Shown here: positions 8,053 through 16,341 of the stretch, piece after piece | Layout of the letters: each line of letters opens with the position of its first letter | How positions within the stretch are numbered: the first letter of the stretch is position 1 | Source: Gelidibacter salicanalis | GTDB taxonomy: Bacteria; Bacteroidota; Bacteroidia; Flavobacteriales; Flavobacteriaceae | Direction: 5' to 3' | Assembly (NCBI RefSeq): GCF_007997285.1 | Contig: NZ_VORX01000002.1 | Span: forward strand, 620,001-684,000 | DNA: 64,000 nucleotides | The notes under the pieces: model-generated | Database searches by the model: none | What the model was told of the DNA's origin: nothing | The model's input: the letters and a program-made list of their open reading frames with translations, nothing else | Translations under genes and position numbers: made by a program

Positions 8053-10605
8053 ATGAAAGTCGACACCCTACTGACACCAACCACTACCTACACTCAAGAA
8101 GAAGCTTTTGATGCTGCTTTACAATATTTTAAAGGCGACGATTTGGCCGCAAGAGTGTGGTTGAATAAATATGCCCTAAAGGATTCTCAAGGCAATATTT
8201 ACGAAAACACGCCAAATGCTATGCATACGCGCATTGCTAAAGAAATTGCCCGAGTGGAGTCGAAATATGAAAATTCGATGTCAGAGCAAGAGGTTTTTGA
8301 TCTTATAAAAAATTTTAAATACATTGTGCCACAAGGAAGCCCAATGGCTGGAATTGGAAACCCGTTTCAGATTGCTTCATTGTCCAATTGTTTCGTCATA
8401 GGGAATTCAGGCGATTCTGATTCTTACGGTGGGATTATGAAAATTGATCAGGAACAAGTGCAATTAATGAAACGTCGTGGCGGTGTGGGTCATGATCTTT
8501 CACACATCCGTCCAAAAAGTTCGCCCGTTAAAAACTCAGCCTTAACATCTACGGGAATTGTGCCTTTTATGGAGCGTTATTCAAATTCGACAAGAGAGGT
8601 TGCTCAAGATGGACGTAGAGGTGCTTTAATGTTATCAGTTTCTATCAATCATCCAGATGCTGAAGATTTTATCGATGCGAAATTGGAGCAAGGGAAAGTT
8701 ACCGGTGCAAACGTTTCTGTGAGAATTGATGATGACTTTATGAAAGCTGTGAAGGCTGATGCCCAATACACTCAAAAATATCCAATTTTTAGCGAGAACC
8801 CTAAGTTTTCTAAAACGATAGAAGCGAACGGGATTTGGAAAAAAATAGTCCACAACGCGTGGAAATCGGCTGAACCAGGTATTTTGTTTTGGGATACGAT
8901 TATCAACGAATCCGTCCCAGATTGTTATGCGGACTTAGGTTATAAAACAGTATCGACAAATCCGTGTGGCGAAATTCCATTATGTCCTTACGATTCTTGT
9001 AGATTATTGGCAATCAATCTATTTTCATATGTTGATCAACCGTTTACAAAGGATGCCAAATTCAACTTTGAACTTTTCAAAGAACACGTGGGTTACGCGC
9101 AGCGTATTATGGACGATATTATCGATCTCGAATTAGAGAAAATTGATGTCATCCTACAAAAAATTGATGAAGATCCGGAAGGTGATGAAGTAAAGGCAAC
9201 CGAAAGAAATTTATGGGTAAATATCAGAACGAAAGCCAAAGAAGGTAGAAGAACGGGAGTTGGGATTACTGCTGAAGGCGATATGTTGGCAGCGTTGGGT
9301 ATTCAATACGGAAGTAAACAAGGCAATGAATTTTCAGTAGAAGTTCATAAAACTTTGGCGCTTGCTGCTTACCGCTCGTCAGTTGATTTGGCAAAAGAAC
9401 GTGGTGCTTTTGCATTTTTTGATAGCGACCGTGAAAAAAACAATCCGTTTATTCAACGTTTAAAAGAAGCGGATAGCAAGTTGTATTATGACATGACAGA
9501 GTATGGTCGACGTAACATCGCTCTTTTAACTATTGCTCCAACAGGAACAACAAGTTTAATGACCCAAACATCATCAGGAATTGAGCCTGTATTTATGCCT
9601 GTTTATAAAAGACGTCGCAAAGTGAATCCTAATGATAAGGATGCACGTGTCGATTTTGTTGATGAGGTGGGAGATTCTTGGGAAGAATACGTAGTGTTCC
9701 ATCACCGTTTTAAACAATGGATGGAAGTTAACGGTTTTGATTTGACCAAAAATTACGGTCAAAAGGAATTGGACCAATTGATCAAAAAATCACCGTACTA
9801 TAAAGCAACTTCTAATGATGTCAATTGGATGAGCAAGGTGTCTATGCAAGGTGCTGTACAAAAATGGGTTGATCATTCCATTAGTGTGACCATCAATTTG
9901 CCAAACGACGCTACTGAAGAGTTGGTTGGAAGGTTGTACATGGAAGCATGGGAAGCAGGATGTAAAGGAGTGACGGTTTATAGAGACGGATCGCGATCTG
10001 GTGTATTAATCTCAAATGAGGAAAAGAAGGAAGAGGACACAGATACTTTGACGACATTCCCTACAAAACGCCCACAAGTGTTAAAAGCTGATGTGGTACG
10101 CTTCCAAAATAACAAAGAAAAATGGATTGCCTTTATTGGGTTAATCGACGGGAAACCTTACGAAATCTTTACGGGTCTTGCTGATGATGAAGATGGTATC
10201 TTGATACCGCGTTGGGCCAACGAAGGGGTGATTATCAAAAATAGAAACGAAGATGGATCCTCGCGTTATGATTTCCAATACCAAAACATAAGAGGTTATA
10301 AAACTACCATTGAAGGTCTTTCGCATAAATTTGATCCTGAATACTGGAATTATGCCAAATTGATCTCAAGTACTTTACGGCATGGGATGCCAATTGACAA
10401 GATTGTGGATTTAATCAATAGTTTACAACTGGATACAGAATCTATCAATACTTGGAAAAATGGTGTGGTAAGAGCTTTAAAACGTTATGTTGAAGATGGT
10501 ACTCAGGTAAAAGGACAAGCTTGTAGCAACTGTAATTCAGAAAATCTAATTTATCAAGAAGGCTGTTTAACCTGTAAAGATTGTGGATCGTCTAAATGCG
10601 GATAA
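8053..10605 (+). CDS. nrdJ: Adenosylcobalamin-dependent (class II) ribonucleotide reductase
   Basis: Reduces ribonucleotides to deoxyribonucleotides with a thiyl radical generated from adenosylcobalamin; works with or without oxygen. The 850-residue protein has the N-terminal redox cysteine in SNCFVIGNSGD (C113), the substrate-site run MKRRGGVGHDLSHIRPKSS (about 139-157), and the active-site NPCGE (N303, C305, E307) with a further CPYDSCRL. TIAPTGTTSLM (about 500) matches the reductase phosphate loop. The C-terminus is a cysteine-rich zinc-ribbon-like tail (C824, C827, C838, C841, C844, C849) that in this family re-reduces the active site. The gene is alone, with its own terminator. It depends on B12, as does IcmF 6 kb downstream. 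Confidence 0.95.
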   Translation: MKVDTLLTPTTTYTQEEAFDAALQYFKGDDLAARVWLNKYALKDSQGNIYENTPNAMHTRIAKEIARVESKYENSMSEQEVFDLIKNFKYIVPQGSPMAGIGNPFQIASLSNCFVIGNSGDSDSYGGIMKIDQEQVQLMKRRGGVGHDLSHIRPKSSPVKNSALTSTGIVPFMERYSNSTREVAQDGRRGALMLSVSINHPDAEDFIDAKLEQGKVTGANVSVRIDDDFMKAVKADAQYTQKYPIFSENPKFSKTIEANGIWKKIVHNAWKSAEPGILFWDTIINESVPDCYADLGYKTVSTNPCGEIPLCPYDSCRLLAINLFSYVDQPFTKDAKFNFELFKEHVGYAQRIMDDIIDLELEKIDVILQKIDEDPEGDEVKATERNLWVNIRTKAKEGRRTGVGITAEGDMLAALGIQYGSKQGNEFSVEVHKTLALAAYRSSVDLAKERGAFAFFDSDREKNNPFIQRLKEADSKLYYDMTEYGRRNIALLTIAPTGTTSLMTQTSSGIEPVFMPVYKRRRKVNPNDKDARVDFVDEVGDSWEEYVVFHHRFKQWMEVNGFDLTKNYGQKELDQLIKKSPYYKATSNDVNWMSKVSMQGAVQKWVDHSISVTINLPNDATEELVGRLYMEAWEAGCKGVTVYRDGSRSGVLISNEEKKEEDTDTLTTFPTKRPQVLKADVVRFQNNKEKWIAFIGLIDGKPYEIFTGLADDEDGILIPRWANEGVIIKNRNEDGSSRYDFQYQNIRGYKTTIEGLSHKFDPEYWNYAKLISSTLRHGMPIDKIVDLINSLQLDTESINTWKNGVVRALKRYVEDGTQVKGQACSNCNSENLIYQEGCLTCKDCGSSKCG

Positions 10606-10622
10606 TCATTTGATATTCAAAA

Positions 10623-11312
10623 CTAATGGAGGCTAATGGCCTCCTTTTTTGTTTTAAAGGTATCTTGATGTAAATAGTGGTAATCTTCCAATTCTTCGAT
10701 ATCATCAATTTTTTTGGTGCACCCATTTCGTAAAAGATACAGTGTGTCGCAGATGTCAATGACGTCTTGATAATAATGGTCGGTGATGATAATGGCCTTA
10801 GTTTGTTTTTCGGCAACAATCAGTTATTTCATCTTTTCAACATACAAAGGCGCAATGTTGGAAAAGGGTTCATCCAGTAAAATGATAGCACTCTGTTGTT
10901 TTAAAACTACAAAAGTTTCCACCACGCGGCGTTCGCCCCCAGAGAGTGCATCCAATTTAGAATTGTTATAGTGTGCAAAATTTTCAAAATAGTCAACAAA
11001 TGCATTCCAATCCAACCGTAAGAGTTTAAATAGGGTTCTGATTTTTAGCTGACTTGGAGCCAAATTATGTTGTGGGAGATAGACGCTATTGCCTTCGGCA
11101 TATAAAGGCTTTAGCAATGGTTTGCCATTGAGTTTAATGAATTTATATTTGGCTTGTAACGATCCAAACAAAATCTGAAGCAAACAACTCTTGCCAGAAC
11201 CGTTGCGCCCTAAAAGACCGACAATAGAACCCGTTTCTGCTTTTAGATAAACACCGTATAAAATGCGACGATTATTAAAATTTAGTTCGACACTATCTAA
11301 CTCGATGGTCAT
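10623..11312 (-). pseudogene. ABC transporter ATPase interrupted by an in-frame stop codon
   Basis: The frame begins at ATG 11312 with Walker A GRNGSGKS (residues 35-42), signature LSGGERR and Walker B ILLDEPFS, then meets TAA at 10826-10824 after 162 codons. Reading on in the same frame gives 66 further sense codons, LIVAEKQTKAIIITDHYY and onwards to a C-terminus at 10623, exactly what an ABC ATPase needs: the H-loop histidine (H179 of the full frame) is in this lost part. A single G-to-T change (GAA to TAA) explains the break, so no frameshift is required. The truncated product lacks the switch histidine and should be impaired. It overlaps the upstream membrane-protein gene by 4 nt. Sequencing error or stop readthrough are alternatives. 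Confidence 0.8.
10628..10650 (+). terminator. nrdJ terminator
   Basis: GGAGGC/GCCTCC stem (10628-10644) with 5-nt loop and T6. It overlaps the original 3' end of the convergent, interrupted ABC ATPase gene. Confidence 0.8.
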
Positions 11313-11599
11313 ACAAAAGCTTTCATTAACAGGAGAAAACTGATGGTAATGGCAATATCAATGATAAAAAGTGTCGCAAAAAGCCGCCATGTTGAGATTC
11401 CTAGATTTTTATAAAAGATCAATTTTCGTTTTCCGCCGGTTTCATGGACCAGGTACCACACAAAGAAAGTCAGTAGGAGCTTGGTAATGATGCTAGGTAA
11501 AATATAAGGATTGAAAATGAGGATCATTATATTAACCGCCATAGACCAAAAAAAGAAAGGCTTATAAAATAAGAAGATGGCTCCTAAGCGGTGTATCAT
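11309..11599 (-). CDS. Small membrane protein, probable partner of the adjacent ABC ATPase
   Basis: A 96-residue protein with three hydrophobic segments at about residues 8-32, 35-50 and 72-93, separated by a basic loop (HETGGKRKL). Its stop overlaps the ATPase start in an ATGA arrangement, indicating translational coupling and a shared role. I do not recognise a named family. It is too short for a classical ABC permease but could be a membrane subunit of a small exporter. The coding frame is intact although its ATPase partner is interrupted. Confidence 0.65.
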   Translation of the reverse strand: MIHRLGAIFLFYKPFFFWSMAVNIMILIFNPYILPSIITKLLLTFFVWYLVHETGGKRKLIFYKNLGISTWRLFATLFIIDIAITISFLLLMKAFV

Positions 11600-11860
11600 A
11601 ATGCGTTAACGGATTTTTAAACTATTTATTTTAGTGTGATGGCATTTAAAACTGTTAAGTCTTTCAGCCTGAGCAGATCAATCCATGTTCCGCAATTATA
11701 ATGAATTAAATCTTCTGAAGAAATAAATGATCACCGGTTACATTAACCTTGCAAAAAATATCATTTGGCAAGTTCCATAAAGTGATGCAGCGTGGCAACT
11801 TTGTACATCTTTTCTTAACCTGCTAATTAAATTTCCTTATTTAGAATTGAGAAATTATCG

Positions 11861-11868
11861 TACTTTTG
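11861..11868 (+). promoter_or_regulatory. -7 box of prfA
   Basis: TACTTTTG, a perfect TAnnTTTG match, 19 nt upstream of the prfA ATG. The rest of the 288-nt gap 11600-11887 shows nothing else I can assign. Confidence 0.55.
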
Positions 11869-11887
11869 CATCACAATTAAACCATAC

Positions 11888-12964
11888 ATGTTAGACAAAT
11901 TACAAATAGTAAAGCAACGTTTTGATGAGGTTAGCGATTTAATTATCCAACCAGATATCATGACAGATCAAAAACGCTATGTAGATCTCAATAAAGAATA
12001 TAAAGAATTGCGCAAACTCATGGACAAGCGCGAGGAATATTTAGAGTTGACTAACAATTTGGCTGAAGCTCAGGAAATTTTAGATGATGGCAGCGATCCA
12101 GAAATGGTGGAAATGGCCAAAATGCAGTATGACGAAGCGAAGGAAGGTATTCCAAAATTGGAAGATGAGATTCGTTTTATGTTGATCCCTAGAGATCCTG
12201 AGGATACCAAAAATGCTGTAATGGAGCTCCGAGCCGGTACTGGTGGTGATGAAGCGAGTATTTTTGCTGGAGATTTATTTAGAATGTATTCTAAATATTG
12301 CGAAAGTAAAGGTTGGAAAGTTGATGTGGTCGATTATAGTGAAGGTACCAACGGTGGTTATAAAGAGATTCAATTTGAGGTCTCTGGAGACGATGTCTAC
12401 GGAACTTTAAAATTTGAAGCTGGAGTTCACCGCGTACAACGTGTGCCACAAACGGAAACCCAAGGTCGCGTCCATACAAGTGCCGCTACGGTAATGGTGT
12501 TCCCAGAGGCTGAAGAGTTTGATGTGGAAATTAACCCCAAAGATGTGCGTATTGATTTTTTCTGTTCTTCAGGTCCAGGAGGTCAGTCGGTAAATACAAC
12601 CTATTCAGCGGTACGGTTAACGCATATTCCAACAGGATTGGTGGCGCAATGTCAAGATCAAAAATCACAGCATAAAAATAAAGAGAAAGCCTTTAAAGTA
12701 TTGCGTTCCCGTTTATACGATATGGAATTGGCCAAGAAAAATGCTGAAGATGCTGAAAAGCGCGGCTCTATGGTAACTTCTGGAGACAGAAGTGCTAAGA
12801 TTAGAACCTATAACTATTCGCAAGGTCGGGTGACGGATCATAGAATTGGGTTGACACTCTACGATTTAGGAAATATTGTTAATGGCGATATTCAGCGCAT
12901 CATTGACGAACTGCAATTGGCAGAAAACACTCAGAAATTAAAAGCAAACACTGATATAATTTAA
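11888..12964 (+). CDS. prfA: Peptide chain release factor 1
   Basis: Recognises UAA and UAG in the ribosomal A site and triggers peptide release. At 358 residues it has the normal RF1 length. The catalytic GGQ is at residues 231-233 within [16 protein letters not shown]. The codon-recognition motif is of the P-x-T type, [10 protein letters not shown], which marks RF1 rather than RF2 (SPF). The stop codon is UAA, only 4 nt before a terminator-like hairpin that also directly precedes pyrF. RF1 and pyrF are adjacent on the same strand, 33 nt apart. Confidence 0.96.
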   Translation: MLDKLQIVKQRFDEVSDLIIQPDIMTDQKRYVDLNKEYKELRKLMDKREEYLELTNNLAEAQEILDDGSDPEMVEMAKMQYDEAKEGIPKLEDEIRFMLIPRDPEDTKNAVMELRAGTGGDEASIFAGDLFRMYSKYCESKGWKVDVVDYSEGTNGGYKEIQFEVSGDDVYGTLKFEAGVHRVQRVPQTETQGRVHTSAATVMVFPEAEEFDVEINPKDVRIDFFCSSGPGGQSVNTTYSAVRLTHIPTGLVAQCQDQKSQHKNKEKAFKVLRSRLYDMELAKKNAEDAEKRGSMVTSGDRSAKIRTYNYSQGRVTDHRIGLTLYDLGNIVNGDIQRIIDELQLAENTQKLKANTDII

Positions 12965-12968
12965 TAAC

Positions 12969-12992
12969 AAGCCTCTTTTTTGAGGCTTTTTT
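12969..12992 (+). terminator. Terminator-like hairpin between prfA and pyrF (possible attenuator)
   Basis: AAGCCTC (12969-12975), loop of six T, GAGGCTT (12982-12988), T-run to 12992. It begins 4 nt after the prfA stop and ends 5 nt before the pyrF ATG, so there is no room for a pyrF promoter downstream of it. Confidence 0.8.
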
Positions 12993-12997
12993 ATTGT

Positions 12998-13819
12998 ATG
13001 ACAACACAGCAACTTGTAGCCCAAATAAGAAAAAAGAAGTCCTTCCTTTGTATAGGCCTGGACGTTGATTTAGAGAAAATTCCGCAGCAACTGTTAACTG
13101 AAGAAGATCCCATTTTTGAGTTCAATAAAGCGATTATTGATGCCACACATCATTTATGTGTCGCCTATAAACCAAATACCGCGTTTTATGAAGCATACGG
13201 CTTAAAAGGATGGCAATCTTTAGAAAAAACCATTCAATATTTAAATCAGAACCACCCTGAAATCTTTACAATTGCAGATGCCAAACGCGGTGATATTGGT
13301 AACACTAGCCGTATGTATGCCAAAGCATTTTTAGAAGATTTAGGGTTTGATAGTGTCACGGTAGCGCCGTATATGGGTAAAGATTCCGTGGAACCTTTTC
13401 TAGAGTTTACAGACAAACACACCATACTTTTGGCTCTGACATCTAATGAGGGCGCCTTTGATTTTCAAACGATAAGCATGGAAGGTAAAGAATTGTATAA
13501 ACAGGTTTTAGAAACGTCTAAATCATGGAAAAACTCTGAAAACCTCATGTATGTTGTGGGCGCCACTAAAGCGGAATATTTAGCAGATATCAGAAAAATT
13601 ATCCCAAACAGCTTCTTGTTAGTTCCTGGCGTTGGCGCACAAGGTGGAAACCTTCAAGACGTGTGCAAATATGGACTGACGGATACGGTGGGATTGTTGA
13701 TCAATTCGTCACGAGGGATTTTGTATGCCTCCAATGATCAAAACTTTGCAGTTGCTGCTGCTGAAAAGGCTAAGGAATTGCAACAAGAAATGGCCGCTAT
13801 ATTGCAACAGTCCATCTAG
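12998..13819 (+). CDS. pyrF: Orotidine 5'-phosphate decarboxylase
   Basis: Last step of UMP synthesis: decarboxylates OMP. The 273-residue protein belongs to the longer subfamily 2 of OMP decarboxylases. Visible motifs are [12 protein letters not shown] near the N-terminus, the catalytic [12 protein letters not shown] at about residues 94-105, [11 protein letters not shown], and the phosphate-site region PGVGAQGG with NSSRGILYA. The ATG at 12998 is preferred to an upstream TTG at 12980, which would place translation inside the hairpin; the first residues [15 protein letters not shown] fit the family. No promoter fits between the hairpin and the ATG, so expression probably depends on transcription from prfA. 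Confidence 0.94.
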   Translation: MTTQQLVAQIRKKKSFLCIGLDVDLEKIPQQLLTEEDPIFEFNKAIIDATHHLCVAYKPNTAFYEAYGLKGWQSLEKTIQYLNQNHPEIFTIADAKRGDIGNTSRMYAKAFLEDLGFDSVTVAPYMGKDSVEPFLEFTDKHTILLALTSNEGAFDFQTISMEGKELYKQVLETSKSWKNSENLMYVVGATKAEYLADIRKIIPNSFLLVPGVGAQGGNLQDVCKYGLTDTVGLLINSSRGILYASNDQNFAVAAAEKAKELQQEMAAILQQSI

Positions 13820-13863
13820 TTGCCGTAGACCAGAAATCTTCCGAAATTTCTTAAAATTTAGAT

Positions 13864-14652
13864 ATGAGAGACCAACTTGATAGACCTATAGCTCTAGAAA
13901 GCACTCCAAAACGAATAGTTTCCTTAGTACCATCTCAAACAGAGTTGTTGGTCGATTTGGGTCTTGAGGAAGCTATTATTGGTATCACCAAGTTTTGTGT
14001 CCATCCCCATCATCTGCTTAAAAGTAAAGTTATTGTTGGAGGGACAAAACAAGTCCATTATGACAAAATCCGAGAGTTACAACCAGATATTATTTTGTGT
14101 AATAAGGAGGAGAATACTAAACCGATGATTGCTGAGCTGGAGAAAATTGCGCCAGTCCATATCAGTGATGTCAATACTTTGGATAATGCTCTAGAGCTGA
14201 TACAACAGTATGGAGAAATCTTTAAAAAAGTGGAACCAGCTGAACAAATCACCAATGGCATCCGGGAGAAAAGGAATGAATTTGTCGCTTTCTTGAAAGA
14301 CAAACCTAAAAAAAGTGTCGCCTATTTCATCTGGAAAAATCCTTGGATGGTAGCGGCAAATGGAACGTTTATAAATGAAATGCTTGTAGAAATAGGATTT
14401 CTCAACTTTTATATAAATCAGGAACGCTACCCTGAAATCACCTTAGCTACTGAGCAGCCAGAATCTGCAGAGCTCGTCTTTCTTTCCAGTGAGCCATTTC
14501 CATTTAAACATGGGCATAAGGCAGAGGTGCAAGCCTATTTTCCTAATGCAACGATCCACATTGTAGATGGCGAAATGTTTTCGTGGTATGGATCGCGGTT
14601 AGAAAAAGCATTCGATTATTTTAAAACGCTGCATCAATTTCAGACCCCTTAG
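13864..14652 (+). CDS. BtuF-like helical-backbone metal/cobalamin-binding protein without signal peptide
   Basis: A 262-residue protein of the periplasmic-binding-protein-2 fold used by cobalamin and iron-siderophore ABC systems (PF01497). Matching features are PKRIVSLVPSQTELLVDLGL at the N-terminus, a GGTKQVHYDKIRELQPDIIL segment, and a C-terminal lobe ending AFDYFKTLHQF. It has no signal peptide or lipobox: it starts MRDQLDRPIALES, so as written it is cytoplasmic, unlike transporter-associated BtuF. No permease or ATPase gene adjoins it. Its proximity to nrdJ and icmF makes a cobalamin role plausible but unproven. Its 3' end overlaps the convergent small gene by 32 nt. Confidence 0.8.
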   Translation: MRDQLDRPIALESTPKRIVSLVPSQTELLVDLGLEEAIIGITKFCVHPHHLLKSKVIVGGTKQVHYDKIRELQPDIILCNKEENTKPMIAELEKIAPVHISDVNTLDNALELIQQYGEIFKKVEPAEQITNGIREKRNEFVAFLKDKPKKSVAYFIWKNPWMVAANGTFINEMLVEIGFLNFYINQERYPEITLATEQPESAELVFLSSEPFPFKHGHKAEVQAYFPNATIHIVDGEMFSWYGSRLEKAFDYFKTLHQFQTP

Positions 14653-14848
14653 AATTCTTCAAATTCAAGATAATTTTTCTCAATTTGGAAGCTTCATGAT
14701 ATAGAAAATCACTTAAACCAGCATCCGTTTGTAGCAAGTTATAAGCTTCTTCTGTAAATTTTAAATAATTGTTTTCGATGTCGTTCAAATTCAGTACCTC
14801 ATTGAGGCTGAATTTTATTTTTCCAACTTTACAAAATTGTGTATTCAT
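14621..14848 (-). CDS. Small helical protein, Lacal_2735-like, copy 1
   Basis: A 75-residue acidic/basic helical protein. Residues about 24-65 (NYLKFTEEAYNLLQTDAGLSD and onward to LNLK) align with the neighbouring 67-residue protein: both have Y, then EEAYNL/EQAYNL, QTD, LSD, an A-KL segment and a terminal LK. The pattern resembles the small Flavobacteriia family named after Lacal_2735, but the N-terminal 20 residues differ. Function unknown. It overlaps the convergent BtuF-like gene at its 3' end and lies 75 nt downstream of its paralog. Confidence 0.6.
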   Translation of the reverse strand: MNTQFCKVGKIKFSLNEVLNLNDIENNYLKFTEEAYNLLQTDAGLSDFLYHEASKLRKIILNLKNSKGSEIDAAF

Positions 14849-14923
14849 AGGTTAAGATTTAAACTATAGATACGTTTATGTAACCACTTAAAGATGTGTG
14901 CGTAAAGTTAAATATTTGGTAAA

Positions 14924-15127
14924 TTATCCGATGCTCCTGGGACGTGAAGTTTCCCGGCTCAAATACTTTAAACGATTTAATTTATTTAAAAGTTTGATGG
15001 CTTTATATTCTGAAATATCACTTAAGGCATGATCTGTTTGACGTAGGTTATAAGCTTGTTCTACAAGTTGTTTATATCGGGTCTGTAGTTGAATTTGATG
15101 AGATTTGATTTCTAATAACTTTTTCAT
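14924..15127 (-). CDS. Small helical protein, Lacal_2735-like, copy 2
   Basis: A 67-residue protein starting MKKLLEIKSHQIQLQ from the ATG at 15127; the frame is open further upstream but the shorter form fits the family. The core QLVEQAYNLRQTDHALSD with a following LLNKLNRLK matches copy 1 located just downstream, so this is a tandem duplication. A basic tail (RETSRPRS) is unique to this copy. No catalytic residues are apparent. The likely role is small-protein regulation or structure, but nothing in the context shows it. Confidence 0.6.
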   Translation of the reverse strand: MKKLLEIKSHQIQLQTRYKQLVEQAYNLRQTDHALSDISEYKAIKLLNKLNRLKYLSRETSRPRSIG

Positions 15128-15354
15128 GACTACAACAGTTTGAAAGTTAAATATATTTAAAATAGTGATACGCAGCCCATTAAATATCATAAATGATTAT
15201 TAAAAAAGTCGATTTATTTCTAAATCGACTTTTAACTAACCTTCATAACTGTCTAATAATTTTAAAACCAAGTTTTAATGGACAAAGCAAAAATAAATGT
15301 TTTAGGGGGCGTTGGTATTACCAGAACATTAGCAAATTATTAAACTAACAATTT

Positions 15355-16059
15355 TTAATCCTGCATTGCGAATACGCGACGTAATAAATCAGTTGTTCTT
15401 GCGCCAACTTTGGTTCTTATTTCCTTCTCTTCAACCGCAATCATTTTATATACACCTTTCAGAGCTTCTTCGGTTACATAATCGGTTAAATCTGGGTTTA
15501 CGTTAGTGGTAAATGGAATCGCATTATACCTATTAATTAAATTTGTCCAAATTTGATCAGCACCAACTTTAGCGAAGGAGTTATTAATCACAGGATGAAA
15601 TTTATCGTATAATGTTGTTTGGGTCTTAGAAGTTAAATATTGAGTAGCAGCATCATCAGTTCCTAAAAGAATGGTTCTGGCATCTGCAAATGTGATCTCT
15701 TTAACTGCACCCACAAAAATAGGAGTAGCTTCTTTAACTGCATCTTCAGCGGCTCTATTTAAAGCTCTGATACCTTCGTCCGCTAAATTACCCAAGCCAA
15801 TATCACGCAGACCTTTATCAACTTTTTGTAATTCCGCAGGGAGGAGAATCTTTACCAAGTCATTTTTATAAAAACCATCCGTCTTGGTCAATTTGGTCAC
15901 TTGTTTTTCAATTCCCAAATCAAGCGCTTGCCTTAATCCACTGGCAATATCTGTATTAGTCATTACACCGCCTTGCGGTAAAGAGTCTACTACACTCTGT
16001 AATTCGGCGCAAGAATTTAAAGTAATGATAGCAAACAGTATAAATAAAGATTTTTTCAT
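15355..16059 (-). CDS. DUF4197 lipoprotein
   Basis: A 234-residue predicted lipoprotein: MKKSLFILFAIITLNSC ends in a lipobox with C17. The mature part matches DUF4197: a glycine-rich early segment (LPQGGVMTNTDIASGLRQALDLG), helices with KILLPAELQKVDKGLRDIGLG and LNRAAEDAV, AKVGADQIWTNLINRYN, and a C-terminal DYVTEEALKGVYKMIAVEEKEIR. The ATG at 16059 was chosen because the signal peptide starts there; 25 codons upstream are open but not signal-like. Function unknown; the family is common in Proteobacteria and Bacteroidota. It stands alone, divergent from icmF. Confidence 0.87.
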   Translation of the reverse strand: MKKSLFILFAIITLNSCAELQSVVDSLPQGGVMTNTDIASGLRQALDLGIEKQVTKLTKTDGFYKNDLVKILLPAELQKVDKGLRDIGLGNLADEGIRALNRAAEDAVKEATPIFVGAVKEITFADARTILLGTDDAATQYLTSKTQTTLYDKFHPVINNSFAKVGADQIWTNLINRYNAIPFTTNVNPDLTDYVTEEALKGVYKMIAVEEKEIRTKVGARTTDLLRRVFAMQD

Positions 16060-16306
16060 AATAATTCGAATTTTTTGTGAGTTCAAAAATAAATCAAATA
16101 GTTTTAATTCCGATTGTTTAAAGCTCTTAAACACTATTCATGCCGATTTACTAGAAGTCCATAAATTATTTAATATTCATTATCTATTTTTAGTCTTAAA
16201 AACAAATTTTGGATAGTATCAACTAGTACTAAAAATGAATACACTTCTCACGCCTTTCGTTCTCTAAACTACTCACAATATATGTGTACTTCTTTTATAA
16301 AATCTG

Positions 16307-16314
16307 TAAATTTG
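16307..16314 (+). promoter_or_regulatory. -7 box of icmF
   Basis: TAAATTTG, perfect TAnnTTTG, 27 nt before the icmF ATG. An AGGAGG follows at 16317-16322 but is 19 nt from the start, too far for normal ribosome binding. Confidence 0.5.
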
Positions 16315-16341
16315 CAGGAGGTATAAATTCAATTTTTACAT

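Noticed and set aside
10592-10819. A 75-codon minus-strand open frame downstream of nrdJ
   Set aside because: It is an out-of-frame reading of the 3' part of the interrupted ABC ATPase; the in-frame continuation fits the family much better.
11600-11887. tRNA or other RNA gene in the prfA upstream gap
   Set aside because: No cloverleaf or conserved RNA motif could be folded; only a promoter box is supported.
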